Below, piece after piece: positions 23,451-34,480 of a stretch of DNA of 64,000 bases. The notes beneath the pieces are model-generated. The model was given only the letters and a program-made list of their open reading frames with translations. It was not told where the DNA came from and ran no database searches. The first letter of the stretch is position 1, and every line of letters begins with the position of its first letter. Both the position numbers and the translations under genes were made by a program. Origin of the DNA: Vanilla planifolia (taxonomy: Eukaryota; Streptophyta; Magnoliopsida; Asparagales; Orchidaceae). The stretch spans positions 19,016,607-19,080,606 of the forward strand of contig CM043877.1 in the NCBI GenBank assembly GCA_023846275.1, written 5' to 3'.

Positions 23451-25118
23451 ACATAAAACAGAGGACGCCAGCGCGCCCTGCCCGCAAGTGACAGCACCCG
23501 GGCGCGCCAGCTAATCACCGTTGTGTAGATCCTTTGGACGAGGAAGCTCAGATCGTGTTTGGTCAGACGCCGCGCACTAATTGGAACCCCCAGGTACGTC
23601 AGGGTTCGACCGAGCTCCATGCCGAGCTTCCGAGAGATGAGGCAAGACTTCTTTTTACTGAATTTATTGCTGAAGTAAACATTTGACTTGGAGAAATTAA
23701 CATTCAAGCCAGCTGTCCCCGAAGGCCCGCAGAATGCGACAAACGGCGCTAGCAGCCTCCCTGGATGCAGGAGTGAACACCAACACGTCGTCCGCAAACA
23801 GTAGGTGGGAAACTCGCGGCACGTGCATCCCCGGTCTGAAGCCAAGCAACTGCCGGGATTCATATTCCCGCATTAGGCACGAAAGATACTCCATAGCCAT
23901 CACAAAGAGGAAGGGAGAAAGTGGGCAACCCTGCCGGAGGCCCCGACGCGCCACCACCCATGGAAGCCGCGCTCCATTAATGAGAACAGCAAACCTTGGA
24001 CTCGAAATACACGCTGTGATCCATTCGCACCAAGTTACAGGGAAGCACATTGCCTTCATAACCTCAAGCAGAAAGTCCCATCGAACCTTATCATAGGCCT
24101 GCTCCATGTCGACTTTCACTGCCATAAGGCCGGAGGCAGCGGTGCAGGAGCGCATCCTCGCTGCCATCTCCTGGGCTATGTTTATGTTATCCGAGATGCT
24201 CCTCCCGGGGACAAAAGCCCCCTGTTCCTGCGAAATAAGACTGGGCAGCAGCGATTTCAATCTGCCAAAAAGGATTCGAGCCACCAATTTATAGATTGTA
24301 TTGCATAAGCTGATTGGCCAGAAATGCTCCGGCCGGCAAGCACCCTGTTTCTTCGGAATAAGGACCACAAGGGTGTCCTTCCAGCCCTCCGGTAGTCTGC
24401 GCTCCTCAAAAAAAGCAAAAACAGCATTAACAACATCACGCTGTGTAATGTTCCAATAGCCATTAACGAAGTCCATTGTGATGTCGTTAATACCCGGGGC
24501 GCGATTCCTTTTGATACCCCTCATAGCCACCAAGATCTCTTCTTCCGTAACCCTGCGGCAAAGGTACGAACCCAACTCATCGCTAATGGATCCCGGAAGC
24601 GAGGTAATTGGGGGTAGGGGCGTCTGGTTTCCATCGCCCCATTTCCGTTCGAAATGGGCCAGGACAAGTCTCCTAATGCTGTCGGGAGAGTCCACAATGT
24701 TGCTGTCACCATCCCTCAAGTAGGTAATGCGATTCTGCCTTTTCCGAGTCGAGGCAGCAATGTGGAAGAACTTCGAGTTGCAATCGCCAAGCTGCACCCA
24801 GTGTACCTTGGCGCGCTGCCACCACCACTGTTCTTCGTGAGCACAACCCCGGTGAAAGGCAACAACCATATTCCCAAGCCTCTTGTGGTCCTCCTCCGAC
24901 AGACCCCCGCTAGACTCCCTTTTTTGAAGCTCGTCGATGTCCCGTTCCAACTCTCTGTTCCGATAAAAAATATTCCCCACCTCCTCACGGCTCCATCTGC
25001 GCAGCGCCAACAGCGCGCGCTTAAATTTTGTCATCACAATCTCCATACAGTCGCCCTTAGCATTCCTCCTCCAAGCCTTTTCCACCACCTGGAAAGAATG
25101 AGGGAAATCCAGCCACAC
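23402..25118 (-). pseudogene. LINE-2 ORF2: reverse transcriptase, one frameshift after FADD
   Basis: The 473-codon frame 25,118-23,697 begins in the linker (ERD, EEQWWWQRAKVHWVQLGD) and carries the RT motifs KRNRAPGIND, GWKDTLVVLIPKKQGA, ISLCNTIYKLVARIL, QGAFVPGRSISDNI, KVDMEQAYDKVRWDF and GLRQGCPLSPFLF. LLFADDVLVF follows, with catalytic D443 and D444. The frame then drifts near 23,700, and the continuation (LNVNFSKSNVYFS, TLTYLGVPISARR) is in the frame 23,863-23,402. This enzyme copies LINE RNA at the nicked target. Only this break separates it from a complete RT. Antisense frames here are shadows. Confidence 0.92.
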
Positions 25119-25933
25119 ACTATCGAAAAGAGGCCTACTGGAATGCTGCCAATGATCCCCCCTCCCACCTTAATCAGCATTGGACAGTGATCCGAACCCA
25201 ACCTACTAAGGTGATGCACCGAACAACCAGGAAAAGCAAGCAACCCAGCTGAGTTCATAAGAGCCCGGTCCAGACGCTCGAGGATGCGTGCACCCCCCTG
25301 CTTCCCATTGCTCCAAGTAAACCTGTTGCCGGAAAAACCCAAATCAACAAGTTGGAGCTCCTGCATCAGATCCGCTAGGTCCTGCTGATCCCTGCCATAA
25401 ATGAAACGTCGCCCACCTCGCTTTTCCTCCGGTGCCAAGACTAAATTGAAATCTCCAGCAACAAGGAGAGGTTCGTCACCACCGCAGGAGTTCCGGACAG
25501 CATCCCAAACGGCCCGACGCATATGGTGAAGTTTGGGGCCATAAACAAAGAAGCAAGTAATAATACCGTTAGGAAGGATTTTGACTGTGCAAGCCATTGC
25601 ATGAGACGATGCCCCAGTCACCTTAAGGTCCACCTCCTTCCTCCACAAAATAACAAAACCAGCAGATAAACCCTCCGAGGGGTAGGCCTCAAACTCCCAG
25701 CCTCTCCCCAGGAGCCAATCAGCTTCTTGTCTTGAAAACAGCCGCGCTTTAGTCTCCATCAACGCCACCACAGTGACGTTACGCTCATAGACCAGCCTGC
25801 GAAGATAGCCCCTGGACTTCTTCTTCTTGACGCCCCTGATATTCCACACTATAACATTCATAGATGGTAATTTAGATAGAACCAGAATCTGTAGCCGTGC
25901 AACAGCACCTCCCCGAAGCTTCACCATCACCAC
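25034..25933 (-). pseudogene. LINE-2 ORF2: AP endonuclease domain, residues intact
   Basis: A 299-codon frame. The likely true start is Met25 (25,861), since LINE-1 ORF2 begins at the same point before VWNIRG. Active-site positions are all present: N31, E60 (VALMET), Y131 (FVYGPK), D161 and N163 (VAGDFNLV), D248 and H249 (GSDHCPML). The domain nicks target DNA. The frame leaves the ORF2 path near 25,130 and the linker continues in the frame 25,118-23,697, so one frameshift lies between endonuclease and RT. ORF2 starts just downstream of the ORF1 stop at 25,981, an arrangement usual for plant L1 elements. Confidence 0.9.
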
Positions 25934-25980
25934 CTGTGATGGCCGCTGCGCCCCACGAAGCCCAGCCTTGTCCCGTCCTT

Positions 25981-27396
25981 TTAAGCCGTACTGCCGCCCA
26001 AGCCCGTGGGCGTGTCCTTCTCTCTAGCCTCCATAGACACGGGTAACTTTCCCCTGTCTCCGCCCCCACGGGCCGCCCGCTCCGCATCACCTGCCGCCAG
26101 GCCCTGATCTCCCGAGCACACCAACTGTGGAGCGCGGCTCCTAGATGGTGAGCCCCGTCTGGGTCTGCTCCTCCCGCGTTCCCTCGAGGGACGGCTAGCA
26201 CCCCTGGACGAGCCGACGTGTTCCCGCCCTCGCGTACGTTTGCCGTCTTCCCTGGGGCCATGGCTGGCCGTGGCCACCGGGCCCCTCCTAGCATTAGCAC
26301 CCGTTTTCCTCCGTCTCTGTTGAACTAATATCCAAGGCCCTAATCCAAGCGCCTCTTCCGTTACCTCGTGATGGTCCTCTCCTCCTTCCTTTTGGCCCCT
26401 GTTCCCGCTCATATCAGAGCATTCGCCGTCACCAGAATGAGTCGTCCCCTTCGTCAGCTGCACGTTGCAGTGGCTGGCTAAATGGCCCACATGACCGCAC
26501 GAGAAACAAATCCTCGGCAGCCCCTCATATTCGAAGCTTTGGTAGATTCTCCCATAGTCCCCATTGAGCCAAACGCCCGGCTTCAAGGGTTTGGAGAGGT
26601 TTGTACGTACGTAGATTCGAGCATAGGACGATCTCTCCAGAGCCGCCGTCCACCCGTCAAGAAGGAATGGATCACCTATAGCCTTCGCAATGCGCAAGAG
26701 GTTGTCCACATCCCAGTAGATCAGGGGCAGGCCAGGGAACCTTACCCAGATCGGCGCACACATAGCGTGGGAGGCGCCGGGCTTGAACTCATGCGACCAG
26801 ACATCCAATCCCATAGCCTGGCCCGTGATTTGCCACGGCTCGCCCAGCCACACATCATTCCGTTCCTCCATTGATTCGAAGTGTAGACAAAAGCAGTTCG
26901 AAGACAGATCAAACACTTTGAAGTTTTTGTGGTGGCCCCAGCGTTTGAGCAGCACCCTAGCTATGATTGGGAAAGGCAGAGTGTTCCCATAAATTCGACC
27001 CATCAGGTCGAATTTGTGAAAATCTATTCGCCGCTGACAAGCTTCAGAAGAGACGAGGACCTCACCATCCTCAGCAATGTTAGGAATGGCCGCGGCACGT
27101 TCCTTGACATCAATATTTGCCGGGCGCATGAAGGAGTTCACCATGTTACCATTCTGATTATTGCGAGCTGTCAAAACCTCCCTGAAACTGGCCTTAGCAG
27201 GTAATTTCTCCGCATCCCTCTGCAACTCCGCATCTCCAGTAATTTTGTTCGCCTCCGCTACCACTCCTCTCGTCACAGTGTCCTCTACCACCAGTATGGC
27301 GTCGTTCCCAGGGCCGCCACCAGCCTCCGAATTAGGAGGAGGGGGTCCCCGATCATATGGTCCTCCTTCAGACGATGAGGAATAACACTCCTGCAC
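25981..27396 (-). CDS. LINE-2 ORF1 RNA-binding protein, open over 471 codons
   Basis: Uninterrupted 471-codon frame. Residues 1-110 are low-complexity and acidic/Gly/Pro-rich. About 112-215 matches the DUF4283 domain of plant LINE ORF1 (RRIDFHKFDLMGRIYG, IWVRFPGLPLIYW just after). ARIYVRTNL follows, then a CCHC zinc knuckle CFSCGHVGHLASHC with C297, C300, H305 and C310. GLGPWILVQQRRRK at about 351-363 opens an Arg/Ser-rich basic tail. It is expected to coat LINE RNA in the ribonucleoprotein. The start at 27,396 is the first Met of the frame and fits the N-terminus. Whether it is expressed is unknown. It is the longest intact frame in the window apart from ORF2's RT piece. Confidence 0.9.
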   Translation of the reverse strand: MQECYSSSSEGGPYDRGPPPPNSEAGGGPGNDAILVVEDTVTRGVVAEANKITGDAELQRDAEKLPAKASFREVLTARNNQNGNMVNSFMRPANIDVKERAAAIPNIAEDGEVLVSSEACQRRIDFHKFDLMGRIYGNTLPFPIIARVLLKRWGHHKNFKVFDLSSNCFCLHFESMEERNDVWLGEPWQITGQAMGLDVWSHEFKPGASHAMCAPIWVRFPGLPLIYWDVDNLLRIAKAIGDPFLLDGWTAALERSSYARIYVRTNLSKPLKPGVWLNGDYGRIYQSFEYEGLPRICFSCGHVGHLASHCNVQLTKGTTHSGDGECSDMSGNRGQKEGGEDHHEVTEEALGLGPWILVQQRRRKTGANARRGPVATASHGPREDGKRTRGREHVGSSRGASRPSRERGRSRPRRGSPSRSRAPQLVCSGDQGLAAGDAERAARGGGDRGKLPVSMEAREKDTPTGLGGSTA

Positions 27397-27928
27397 CGGG
27401 GAATTGCTCGCGGTAGTCCTAGCTCACCGACTGCTCCTCCGCAGCGTACTTCCCGCCATCGAACGACTGCTTAGGGCTGCAGGGTCCAAGGCGTGATCTC
27501 GGGGACGAAGGGTCTAATGCACCGCAGGAGCCCGAGCCAATCAAACCTGTCCCAGCACACCCCGCATGAACCAGAATTCAAATTCAAAACCCGGTCCACG
27601 CCCGAACGGTTGAACACCCCACGTGCCTCTCACGCGTGGACCGACGATCGCTGACCGTTGACCGTTTCTCGCCACTACGTCTAAACAACACACCTCCACT
27701 CCCGGCCACGCGGTGTTGCCGGTCCCGCAGGCCCACCGCGCAGCGCTGCAGCCTCCGCCTCCGGACAAGGTTTGCGCCCGAGTAAGCCACGTCTTCCAAC
27801 ACCACCCCACCTAGATGAACACGGCCCCCACCGGCACGTCCCCGCTTCTCCACCGTCGCTCCTCAGTCGTCACCGTCGCTCCATTAACTTATGGATAATA
27901 TTGCAACATCCCATCCCATTTGGTGTTT
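27397..27928 (-). other. LINE-2 5' UTR / internal promoter region
   Basis: About 530 bp of CpG-rich sequence between the target-site duplication and ORF1. LINEs carry an internal promoter in this position, but no specific motif is identifiable. Small frames on both strands here are GC-rich chance frames. The outermost 40 bp next to the duplication is AT-rich and may be extra bases added at the 5' junction. Confidence 0.7.
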
Positions 27929-27944
27929 GTAAAGTGTTGGGGTT
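27929..27944. repeat. LINE-2 target-site duplication, 5' side
   Basis: Identical to 21,623-21,638 over 16 bp (GTAAAGTGTTGGGGTT). It marks the 5' end of the insertion and shows that the element is not rearranged at its ends. Confidence 0.93.
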
Positions 27945-27956
27945 GTGGGTAGAGTA

Positions 27957-29226
27957 ACGTTCGGTGTTAATGTCATGAGATTTTGTGATCTATTATTTTC
28001 ATGATATCATGTGCATATTAATATTATTTTGTATGTGAAAGTTTAGGAATGTTGATATGTGGGTTGCAAAATGTAACATATTGTATTGAGAATAATTAGA
28101 TTAAAAAAAAGGATGATACTTTTTGATGAAAAATAAAAAAGATAAAGATTTCACATAATATAATATATCTAATATACAATAAAATAGAAACATTCTATGA
28201 AACATGTATCATATTTAGATATAAACAGGTGGTATATTAGTAACAAAAAATAAAAAAATAAAAAAGATATGTTTAAGAATCCTATGATTAATAATATATA
28301 TATATATTATTTACAAACTAAAAAATGTATTTAGTAATTCATGTGTGAACATGATATTGTAAAAAGCTAAATGAATATAAAGAATAAAAAAGAGATTTTA
28401 TCTTAAATTTTGATAAATAAATTTATTTTTAATTATGATATAAATATAATATTAAATTATTATATAATTATAAATATTTATATTGTTGTTTATCATATTG
28501 TGTATTATGATTTACACATAATATGTTTACTCTATATTAATGACAATTCATTAGCATGTGTTTTTATCTTTATATATAAGTGTTTATATAAATAAAATAT
28601 AGCTAAATAGGTAATAGAAAAATAAATTATATATCTATTGATACATGTCATGTTTTATAAATTTATTTTAGATGATAACATGAAAAATAATAATTAGTTT
28701 TCTCTAAGATATTATTCTCATTGTATGATATAAGATGACGATACTCTTTTGAGCGTTACGATCTTACTTGATTAAGTGAGGATATCCTTTTACATATTGT
28801 GTCTATAGTACTCAATACAGAGTGATTAGAATGAAGATATTTTTATTCGACTGGATGCTGACTTATTACACCTGTAGGCTCAGGTCATATAGATATTGGT
28901 TATAATATCAAGAGGATAGTGGTCAAAAGCTTTTTATATTTGGTTTAGATTGCTCATGATTATTGGTTATTATCTTATCATTCATGCATTGGTTTAACAC
29001 ATTTTATAATGTTCTTATATTTTGTTATATTATATAGTTTATTTACTAACTATTTAGATTCTCACTTGTGTTTTCATTATAGGTTATGTATCCAATTCAT
29101 AAGGGATGGGAACAATGATATCATAAGTGAGGATCATACTCACTAAATGCATAAGATATTATTTGGTGTCGAAGTTATGAGATTTTGTGGACTATAGTAA
29201 CATATCATATGTTATTGATATTATTT
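27957..29226. repeat. Dispersed AT-rich repeat, LTR-like, with end duplication
   Basis: The part 28,240-29,150 resembles 46,430-47,460: an a-rich aaataaaaaaataaa run, then atgatattgta, then attttatcttaaatt..gataaat, ending in gaggatcatactcac versus gaagatcatacttta. In addition 27,960-28,023 resembles 29,163-29,226 (atgagattttgtg, then atattattttgta), so the segment is bracketed by a short direct repeat. It is probably a decayed LTR or non-autonomous element. No coding. Confidence 0.45.
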
Positions 29227-29989
29227 TGTAGTAGTTAACACAATTTTGTACTTGAGATACTTTGTTTATGTATTTATTTTATAGAGATTTTATTTGAGTT
29301 ACATATGTGATTTCTATTGACATTGAATGCATTTTAAATTTATTTCATTTGTTAGGTCCCTGGTTAAGGTTTTAAATGTTCTTATATGTTTTATTATTTG
29401 TGCTTAACGTTTTATTATTATTAAATGCTCTAGATTTGTTAATGAGACATTAACATACCAAATTCTACAAATGTAGATTTTAGTTATCAAGTGTCATAAT
29501 CATTGGTTATCTTATCAATTCTATAAGGTTATCTATAAGTGCAAAAAAGGTAACATTAGTAGCTCACTCACCTAGAGCTACAAAAGTCACAAAAAGTAGA
29601 AGTTTTCTAAGTTTAGTAATGTGCTATAAAAATTTTGTAAATATATTTTCTCAAATTATTATTTCCTTAACAATGCTAACCCAAAAGATAGATTTATTCA
29701 AAAGAAATCAAGACTTTTAAGGATAGTTTTTAAATTCTTAAGAAGAAATTGACATTAGCACCAATGTTGGCTTTACTTGAGAATAATGAAGAAGTTTAGA
29801 AATTTATAGAAGCATATTGTTGCTATTTTAATGCAACATAACAACTTATAACATATGCATCCAGACAGGCATATCTTCATAAGAAGAATAATTATATTCA
29901 TAATGTGTAGCTAGATGTGATAATCTTTGCTTAATAATATGATGATACTACTTATACAAGGTGAGAACAAGTGTATTATAATTGCTAAA
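29227..29989. other. AT-rich stretch, probable left part of gypsy-A 3' LTR
   Basis: If the gypsy-A 3' LTR is as long as its 5' LTR (about 1.6 kb) this stretch belongs to it, but similarity with 41,083-41,900 is too weak by eye to place the boundary. Confidence 0.3.
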
Positions 29990-30697
29990 TTCTAAAATAG
30001 ATTTCCACTTAAAAGGAATTTGATTTAAGACAATGAATATGGTTAAAACTAACAAAGTATTGCATAGAATGAATTCAGGTCAGTGGATTGCAGAGCGGGT
30101 TGCTACATTGTCGATAGTGTCATAGGTTGGGTCAAAGGGTTATGAGTTGACATGTTTTGGAGCTGGTAAGTGGGTTGATGTGATGTTGACAAAGTCGTGA
30201 GTTTGTTTGTCACAGAGTCGGTTGGCAGGTTGACACAACATTGGTGAAATCATGAGTTGAAATAAAGTTAAGGTTAAGGTGTCATGAATGAGTTGGGGGG
30301 TTAGTGTGACATTGTGTGTTGGAGTGGAGTTGGCATCTCATGAATTCTTTCAATGGGTTACTGTGATGCAAGGGATAAATCGTGGGTCATGTGAACCCAT
30401 GATCTAGATGGAAGACTCGTTCACCAAACTAATTTGTTCGAATGTAGTCTAGGTTGGTTAGTCTGGTCTAGTCAGGTTAGTGATGAGTGGCAGCAAGCAA
30501 TGAAGCTAACAGATAAGGCCCAATCGACTATATTTTGGCCCTTTTGCATTTTGTTATAATTTTTTTTTAGCTTGGAGAGTGATTTTAATCACTTTTTAGA
30601 CTATGAACATAAAAAATAGATGTCTTAATTATCTAAAAATATTGATGTATATTTGTCTAGCTCTTGGGAGTAAAAGTCTTAATTGATGTGTGCAACA
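29990..30697 (-). repeat. Gypsy-A 3' LTR (supported part)
   Basis: Clear similarity to 42,030-42,716: a series of G/T-rich gggtt-gac words, then the block around catgaaccYatgatctRga, then tctaggtt.a.ttagtc, then tatctagctcttgg. On the minus strand the LTR starts TGTTGCACACATCAATTAAG at 30,697 after a purine-rich ctctagaggaat stretch. The left end is not determined. Confidence 0.75.
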
Positions 30698-30836
30698 ATT
30701 CCTCTAGAGTAGGAAAAACTCATCTATGATGAGTCAACTACTCTACATTTGCTCTTGTAAGTCTCCAATGCATCTAGTTTAGTCATTATAATTCTTCTCT
30801 TATGATTCAAGTGTCTTTGTTGTTTGGTTAGCCTTT

Positions 30837-32250
30837 CTAACAAATTAAATACCTGTGATAACTCTGGTTATCAATTAGCATAGTTTGATCACCTAAATTT
30901 CTTTCAATTTGCTCAGTCATCTTACCATTATAGACTTTTGAATACTTAGGGAAGGGTTCACTCTCAAGGGGTGTAGATGATGGCTTAAATAGCTTATTAG
31001 GAATTATGATTGACCCCTTATAAGCCACGAAAATTGAGACATTAAAGGTGTTGCTGATGCCGTAGTCATCTTTTAGCTCCATAATGTAGGCATTTTGCCT
31101 AACCATTTTTAAGATCTAAAATGGATCGATTCCTTTTGCATGTAACTTTTGTGAAGTTTCTAGTATGAACTTTTTGGACCTGATTCAAATCATCACGTAA
31201 TCCCCTTCAAAAAGTTCTTTATTCCTATGATGCATATTAACCAATCTCTTGTATTGCTCATTATTAAGGTTTATTTTTTTCTTTAATATGCTTATCAACC
31301 TCCCTTGTATATTGTGCATACATTGTTGTGTGTGCTTGAAATGGTAATAAGATTAAGTCAATAGGTTTATGAGGTTTATATCCATTATAGGCTTTAAAGG
31401 GGCTCATTTCTTTATACTTATTAATGGAACTATTATAAGCATGTTCAATATATAGTAAAAGTATATCATAATTCTTTATATTTTTTCTTACCAAATATCA
31501 TAAGAGATTTCAAAAACTATGATTTATTATCTCAGTTTTACCATTGAATTGGGGGTGGTAAGTTGATGAGAATTTCAACTTTACTCCCATAAGATGCCAA
31601 AAGTTTTCCAAAAGTATGAATTAAAATAGACATCTTTATTGATGGCTATAGTCTTGGGCAACCATGATGCTTTACCACTTTGTTAAGGAATAGTTAAGCA
31701 ATATGTGAGGCATCAAAAGTTTTTAAGTATAGGATGAATTTAGTCATTTTTATAAATTAACCTACCAGCATGAAGATAAAGTCATGACTTTGAAAGGTTT
31801 TGGTTAACCCAAGGACAAAATATATAATAAGGTCTTTCCTATAGTCACGATGATACTGGTAATGGGGTGTACAGTCTAGTATTTTAGGCACAATATTTGA
31901 TGGTTGTATAAGTCTTACACTCAATAACTATCCAAACTGTATATTATTTTAATCATAACTAATAAACCATATCTTTAATAACCTTGATGGTTTTGTTTCA
32001 TCCAAAATGACCTACGATTCTTTTTATATGTATCTCTTAAACTAAGAAATCCTTAAGTGATATTTTTAGTGTAAAAAATTTTTTATTAAAAAAAAATAAT
32101 CCTTTTTATTTGTATAATCATATATAGCCTTGTTTGGGTTAGCAATTAATTTCTTATAAATGGGTCCAAAGTCCATATAGTATGAGTATAAGTTTAGTAA
32201 GGTTTCAAAGCCAAAGATGAATATAGGCATTATGGTGAGTAGGTTCACTC
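30837..32250 (-). pseudogene. Gypsy-A integrase remnant
   Basis: In minus-strand order: an H2C2-like stretch (RRSFWMKQNHQGY, CKTYTTIK), NTRLYTPLPV (family NTGLYTPLPV), LPKTIAINKDVYFNSYFWKT (family PKTIVSDRDVKFxSHFWRT), the HPQTDG-like region, HAYNSSINKYKEMSPFKAYNG in 31,494-31,264, KPIDLILLP, and the C-terminal NAYIMELKDDYGISNTFNV in 31,106-30,837. In the family this enzyme inserts the cDNA. Breaks are too many to count reliably; only the last two frames are open. The central aspartate (NKD) is kept, and the first catalytic aspartate cannot be placed. Confidence 0.85.
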
Positions 32251-32550
32251 ACTTACTAAGGGCATTAACAATTTTGTTTTTTTACATCTAGTTTATGTTT
32301 GAGATGAAGGTGTAGCTTTGAAGAAACATAGCTTGTCTATTATGGCTTTAATGTCTTCTATGAATTAAGGTATCTTAAGTTCTTATTGTCAAAATAAAGT
32401 ACAAATTCTTAGGATAAGAAGTAATGTCTCTAGTGTCTTATAGTTTGGATTATCACATAAAACTCTTTATCTAAAAAAGAGTATGTCTTGTAGGACTCAT
32501 TTAGTTTTCACTGAAGTATGTGTTTATCATCCTTTCTAGTTAAAGATCCC
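32250..32550 (-). pseudogene. Gypsy-A RNase H, distal part
   Basis: The minus strand from 32,545 reads INTYFSE, then after a frameshift KLNESYKTYSFLDKEFYVI, RHYFLS, EFVLYFDNKNLRYLNS and LKHKLDV. These are the usual FSEKLN, YSTYDKEFYAI, HYLLP, EFVLYSDHEALKYLNS and LKHK blocks of gypsy RNase H. TAG occurs where H-W-RHYL has tryptophan. The N-terminal part of the domain, directly preceding this in the family, is at 38,324-38,450, so the domain has been cut by gypsy-B. Confidence 0.85.
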
Positions 32551-33914
32551 TAATGTAAGATGATTACTAAAACTTACTTTAGCTCATAGATAATTGAGAT
32601 GTTTTAAAATTCAAGTAATATATTTGTATAAAGGCCTCCTCCAAGGAATTATAGGCTTAGAATTAAAAATAATAACTATTCGTAAAGTAAGAACTTTCCT
32701 AAAAACTAAGAACTATTATTGATTTTAATATAAATGATCTCAACCTAAAGAAAAAAATAGTATTATCAACACATCCTAAGTACTCATGTTGGTGGCGAAG
32801 TGACAAAGTATAAATTCAAGTGGAGTTTATTGAAGGACAAATAAAAAATCACATGATCATGTAAAATGAATGAGAAAATTGGACTTAATAAGTTTTCTAA
32901 AATATGAAATAAAGAGGTTAAGGACTTTCATGGTGATTTATTCTCTTTGTAAGTGTTAGATAATGAGTCAAAATCTTCCTTTTTTTCATTTCACTTGCTT
33001 CTCCAAGACACCTATAGAATCACATCATCAAATTATTCACACACAACATGCTCGTATCAAACAAGCTACAACAATAATTCATTATTTCATTAAAAAAATT
33101 CCTCTTCTATAACATTGTGAGTATCCCTCTTTATAAAGACTTTAAGGGTACAATAGTAATTTATTAAATTAGGAATAAAAAAGGTTATTTAGGAATGCTA
33201 AAGGATATATATTTTTTAAAAATTTTAAAGGATATTTTAGAATTTCAAAAGTCACTATAAATTACAAAATAAATACTTGAATTCAATGCATGCCCTTTTG
33301 AGTATGGGTTAGACAAGCAAGTCACTTGATGCAATGAGGTTGGAAAGACACTTGATGCTTTGGGTAAGGATTTCATGTTGATGCAGGTTAGAGTTAATAT
33401 GTGGGTTGATGGGTTAGTGGCTTTGTAATTAAGTCTATGTGAGTCAAGTAAATTACTGAGTTTTGATGGTTGGACAGATGGAGCAAGCGATGGCTATGAC
33501 TTCTGATGATGACAGATGATGGTGGATGATGAATGATGGTGAAAATAGCCTAACCAAAGCATAAATTTAAGCCCTTTTTGAAGTAAAGTTTAACCATATT
33601 TTGTATTGACAAAATTACAAAATGGTTGAGGGGATGATCTGTACTAAATATGAATCTAAAAATATCTGAAAAGTTATTAATTGATCTTTAAACAACTTAA
33701 AACTAAAGTATTGGTATGCATAACTTGATGAACATAAAATAAATTAAAATATGTAATAAAAAAGGGTCAATTAAAATTAACCTTCATAATGATAATAATA
33801 ATAGAGATTAATGAGAAGTATAGGGGAATAATCCTGGCATGACTTCAAGTCTAAATAGAACTAGTACATCTGTAAATAGAATCTTTGGGTGATGTACTAG
33901 ATGCTATTGCATCA
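32551..33914 (-). repeat. Gypsy-B 3' LTR
   Basis: Matches 36,897-38,323 throughout: a block with ctcatagataattga (36,939 has ctcatagacaatg), the region with ggttgatgggtta, and an outer end with gagaagtataggg, catgactt.aagt and tgggtgatgtactagatg. About 1.36 kb. The terminal TTACATTA is a decayed CTACATCA. Confidence 0.88.
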
Positions 33915-34480
33915 TCCTCGTTAAGTAGAAAAGAGCTCAATTTTATAGAGCTAAGATAAAATATTTGATTTTATTCTAATATCTCTGAGTTTAAGAGGTG
34001 AAGCTCCTCTTAAGAAATCCAAGTATCACCAATGACAAGATGGCCTCACCTACTTACCAAAAATATTTGTTATACTTGATATGGTGTGAAAACTATTTAT
34101 TAATCTAAGATTTGTTTCATTTGATCTCTCAACTCACTAAATGATGCTAAATGTAATGGTGGGATAGGTTTACTAGGCAATGATGATGAAGGCTCAAAAG
34201 GCATATTAGGTATTGGATATGATTTTTTATAAGATAACATATCTTAAATATTAAAGGTAGCACTTACTCTATAATTTATAGGTAAATCTAAAACATATAC
34301 ATTGATATTTAGTTTTTTGATAATTCTAAATGGTCTAGCACCATGGGCTTGCAATTTATAGAGGATTCTTTATGAGAATCTCTTAGACTTAATATAGATC
34401 ATCATATAATCATCTTCAATAAATGTTTTAGGTCATTTATGAGTATTTTCTAGTCATTTATATAATTTATTATTTAAATT
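33915..34480 (-). pseudogene. Gypsy-B integrase C-terminal remnant
   Basis: The minus strand of about 34,400-34,090 gives LQAHGARPFRIIKKLN, then INVYVLDLPINYRVSATFNI, the family's [30 protein letters not shown], followed by a proline/serine-rich tail (MPFEPSSSLPSKPIPP). Upstream pieces to about 34,480 (HKHIRK) are weaker. It ends about 180 bp before the 3' LTR. Stops interrupt it. In gypsy elements this end of integrase contacts DNA or chromatin. Confidence 0.75.

Larger units (their letters stand above)
21639..27928 (-). mobile_element. LINE-2: full-length L1-type LINE with target-site duplication
   Basis: Minus-strand element of about 6.3 kb: 5' UTR (27,928-27,397), ORF1 (27,396-25,981), ORF2 (about 25,861-21,707, endonuclease-RT-zinc finger-RNase H), short 3' UTR and a poly(A) of about 8-10 (poly T at 21,637-21,646). 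A perfect 16-bp direct repeat flanks it. The sequence is rich in G+C and CpG against AT-rich surroundings and has few stops, so it is younger than LINE-1 and LINE-3. It inserted just 5' of the LINE-3 ORF1. ORF2 is broken by several frameshifts and stops, so the copy is unlikely to move by itself, though ORF1 could still supply protein. Confidence 0.95.

Noticed and set aside
24654..25190. 178-codon plus-strand frame
   Set aside because: Antisense of LINE-2 ORF2, which has clear RT and linker motifs on the minus strand.
26482..26874. 130-codon plus-strand frame
   Set aside because: Antisense of LINE-2 ORF1, which carries DUF4283-like and zinc-knuckle motifs.
27541..27853. Overlapping 89-codon minus-strand frames in the LINE-2 5' UTR
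   Set aside because: GC-rich sequence has few stops; no motif, and the two frames overlap each other.
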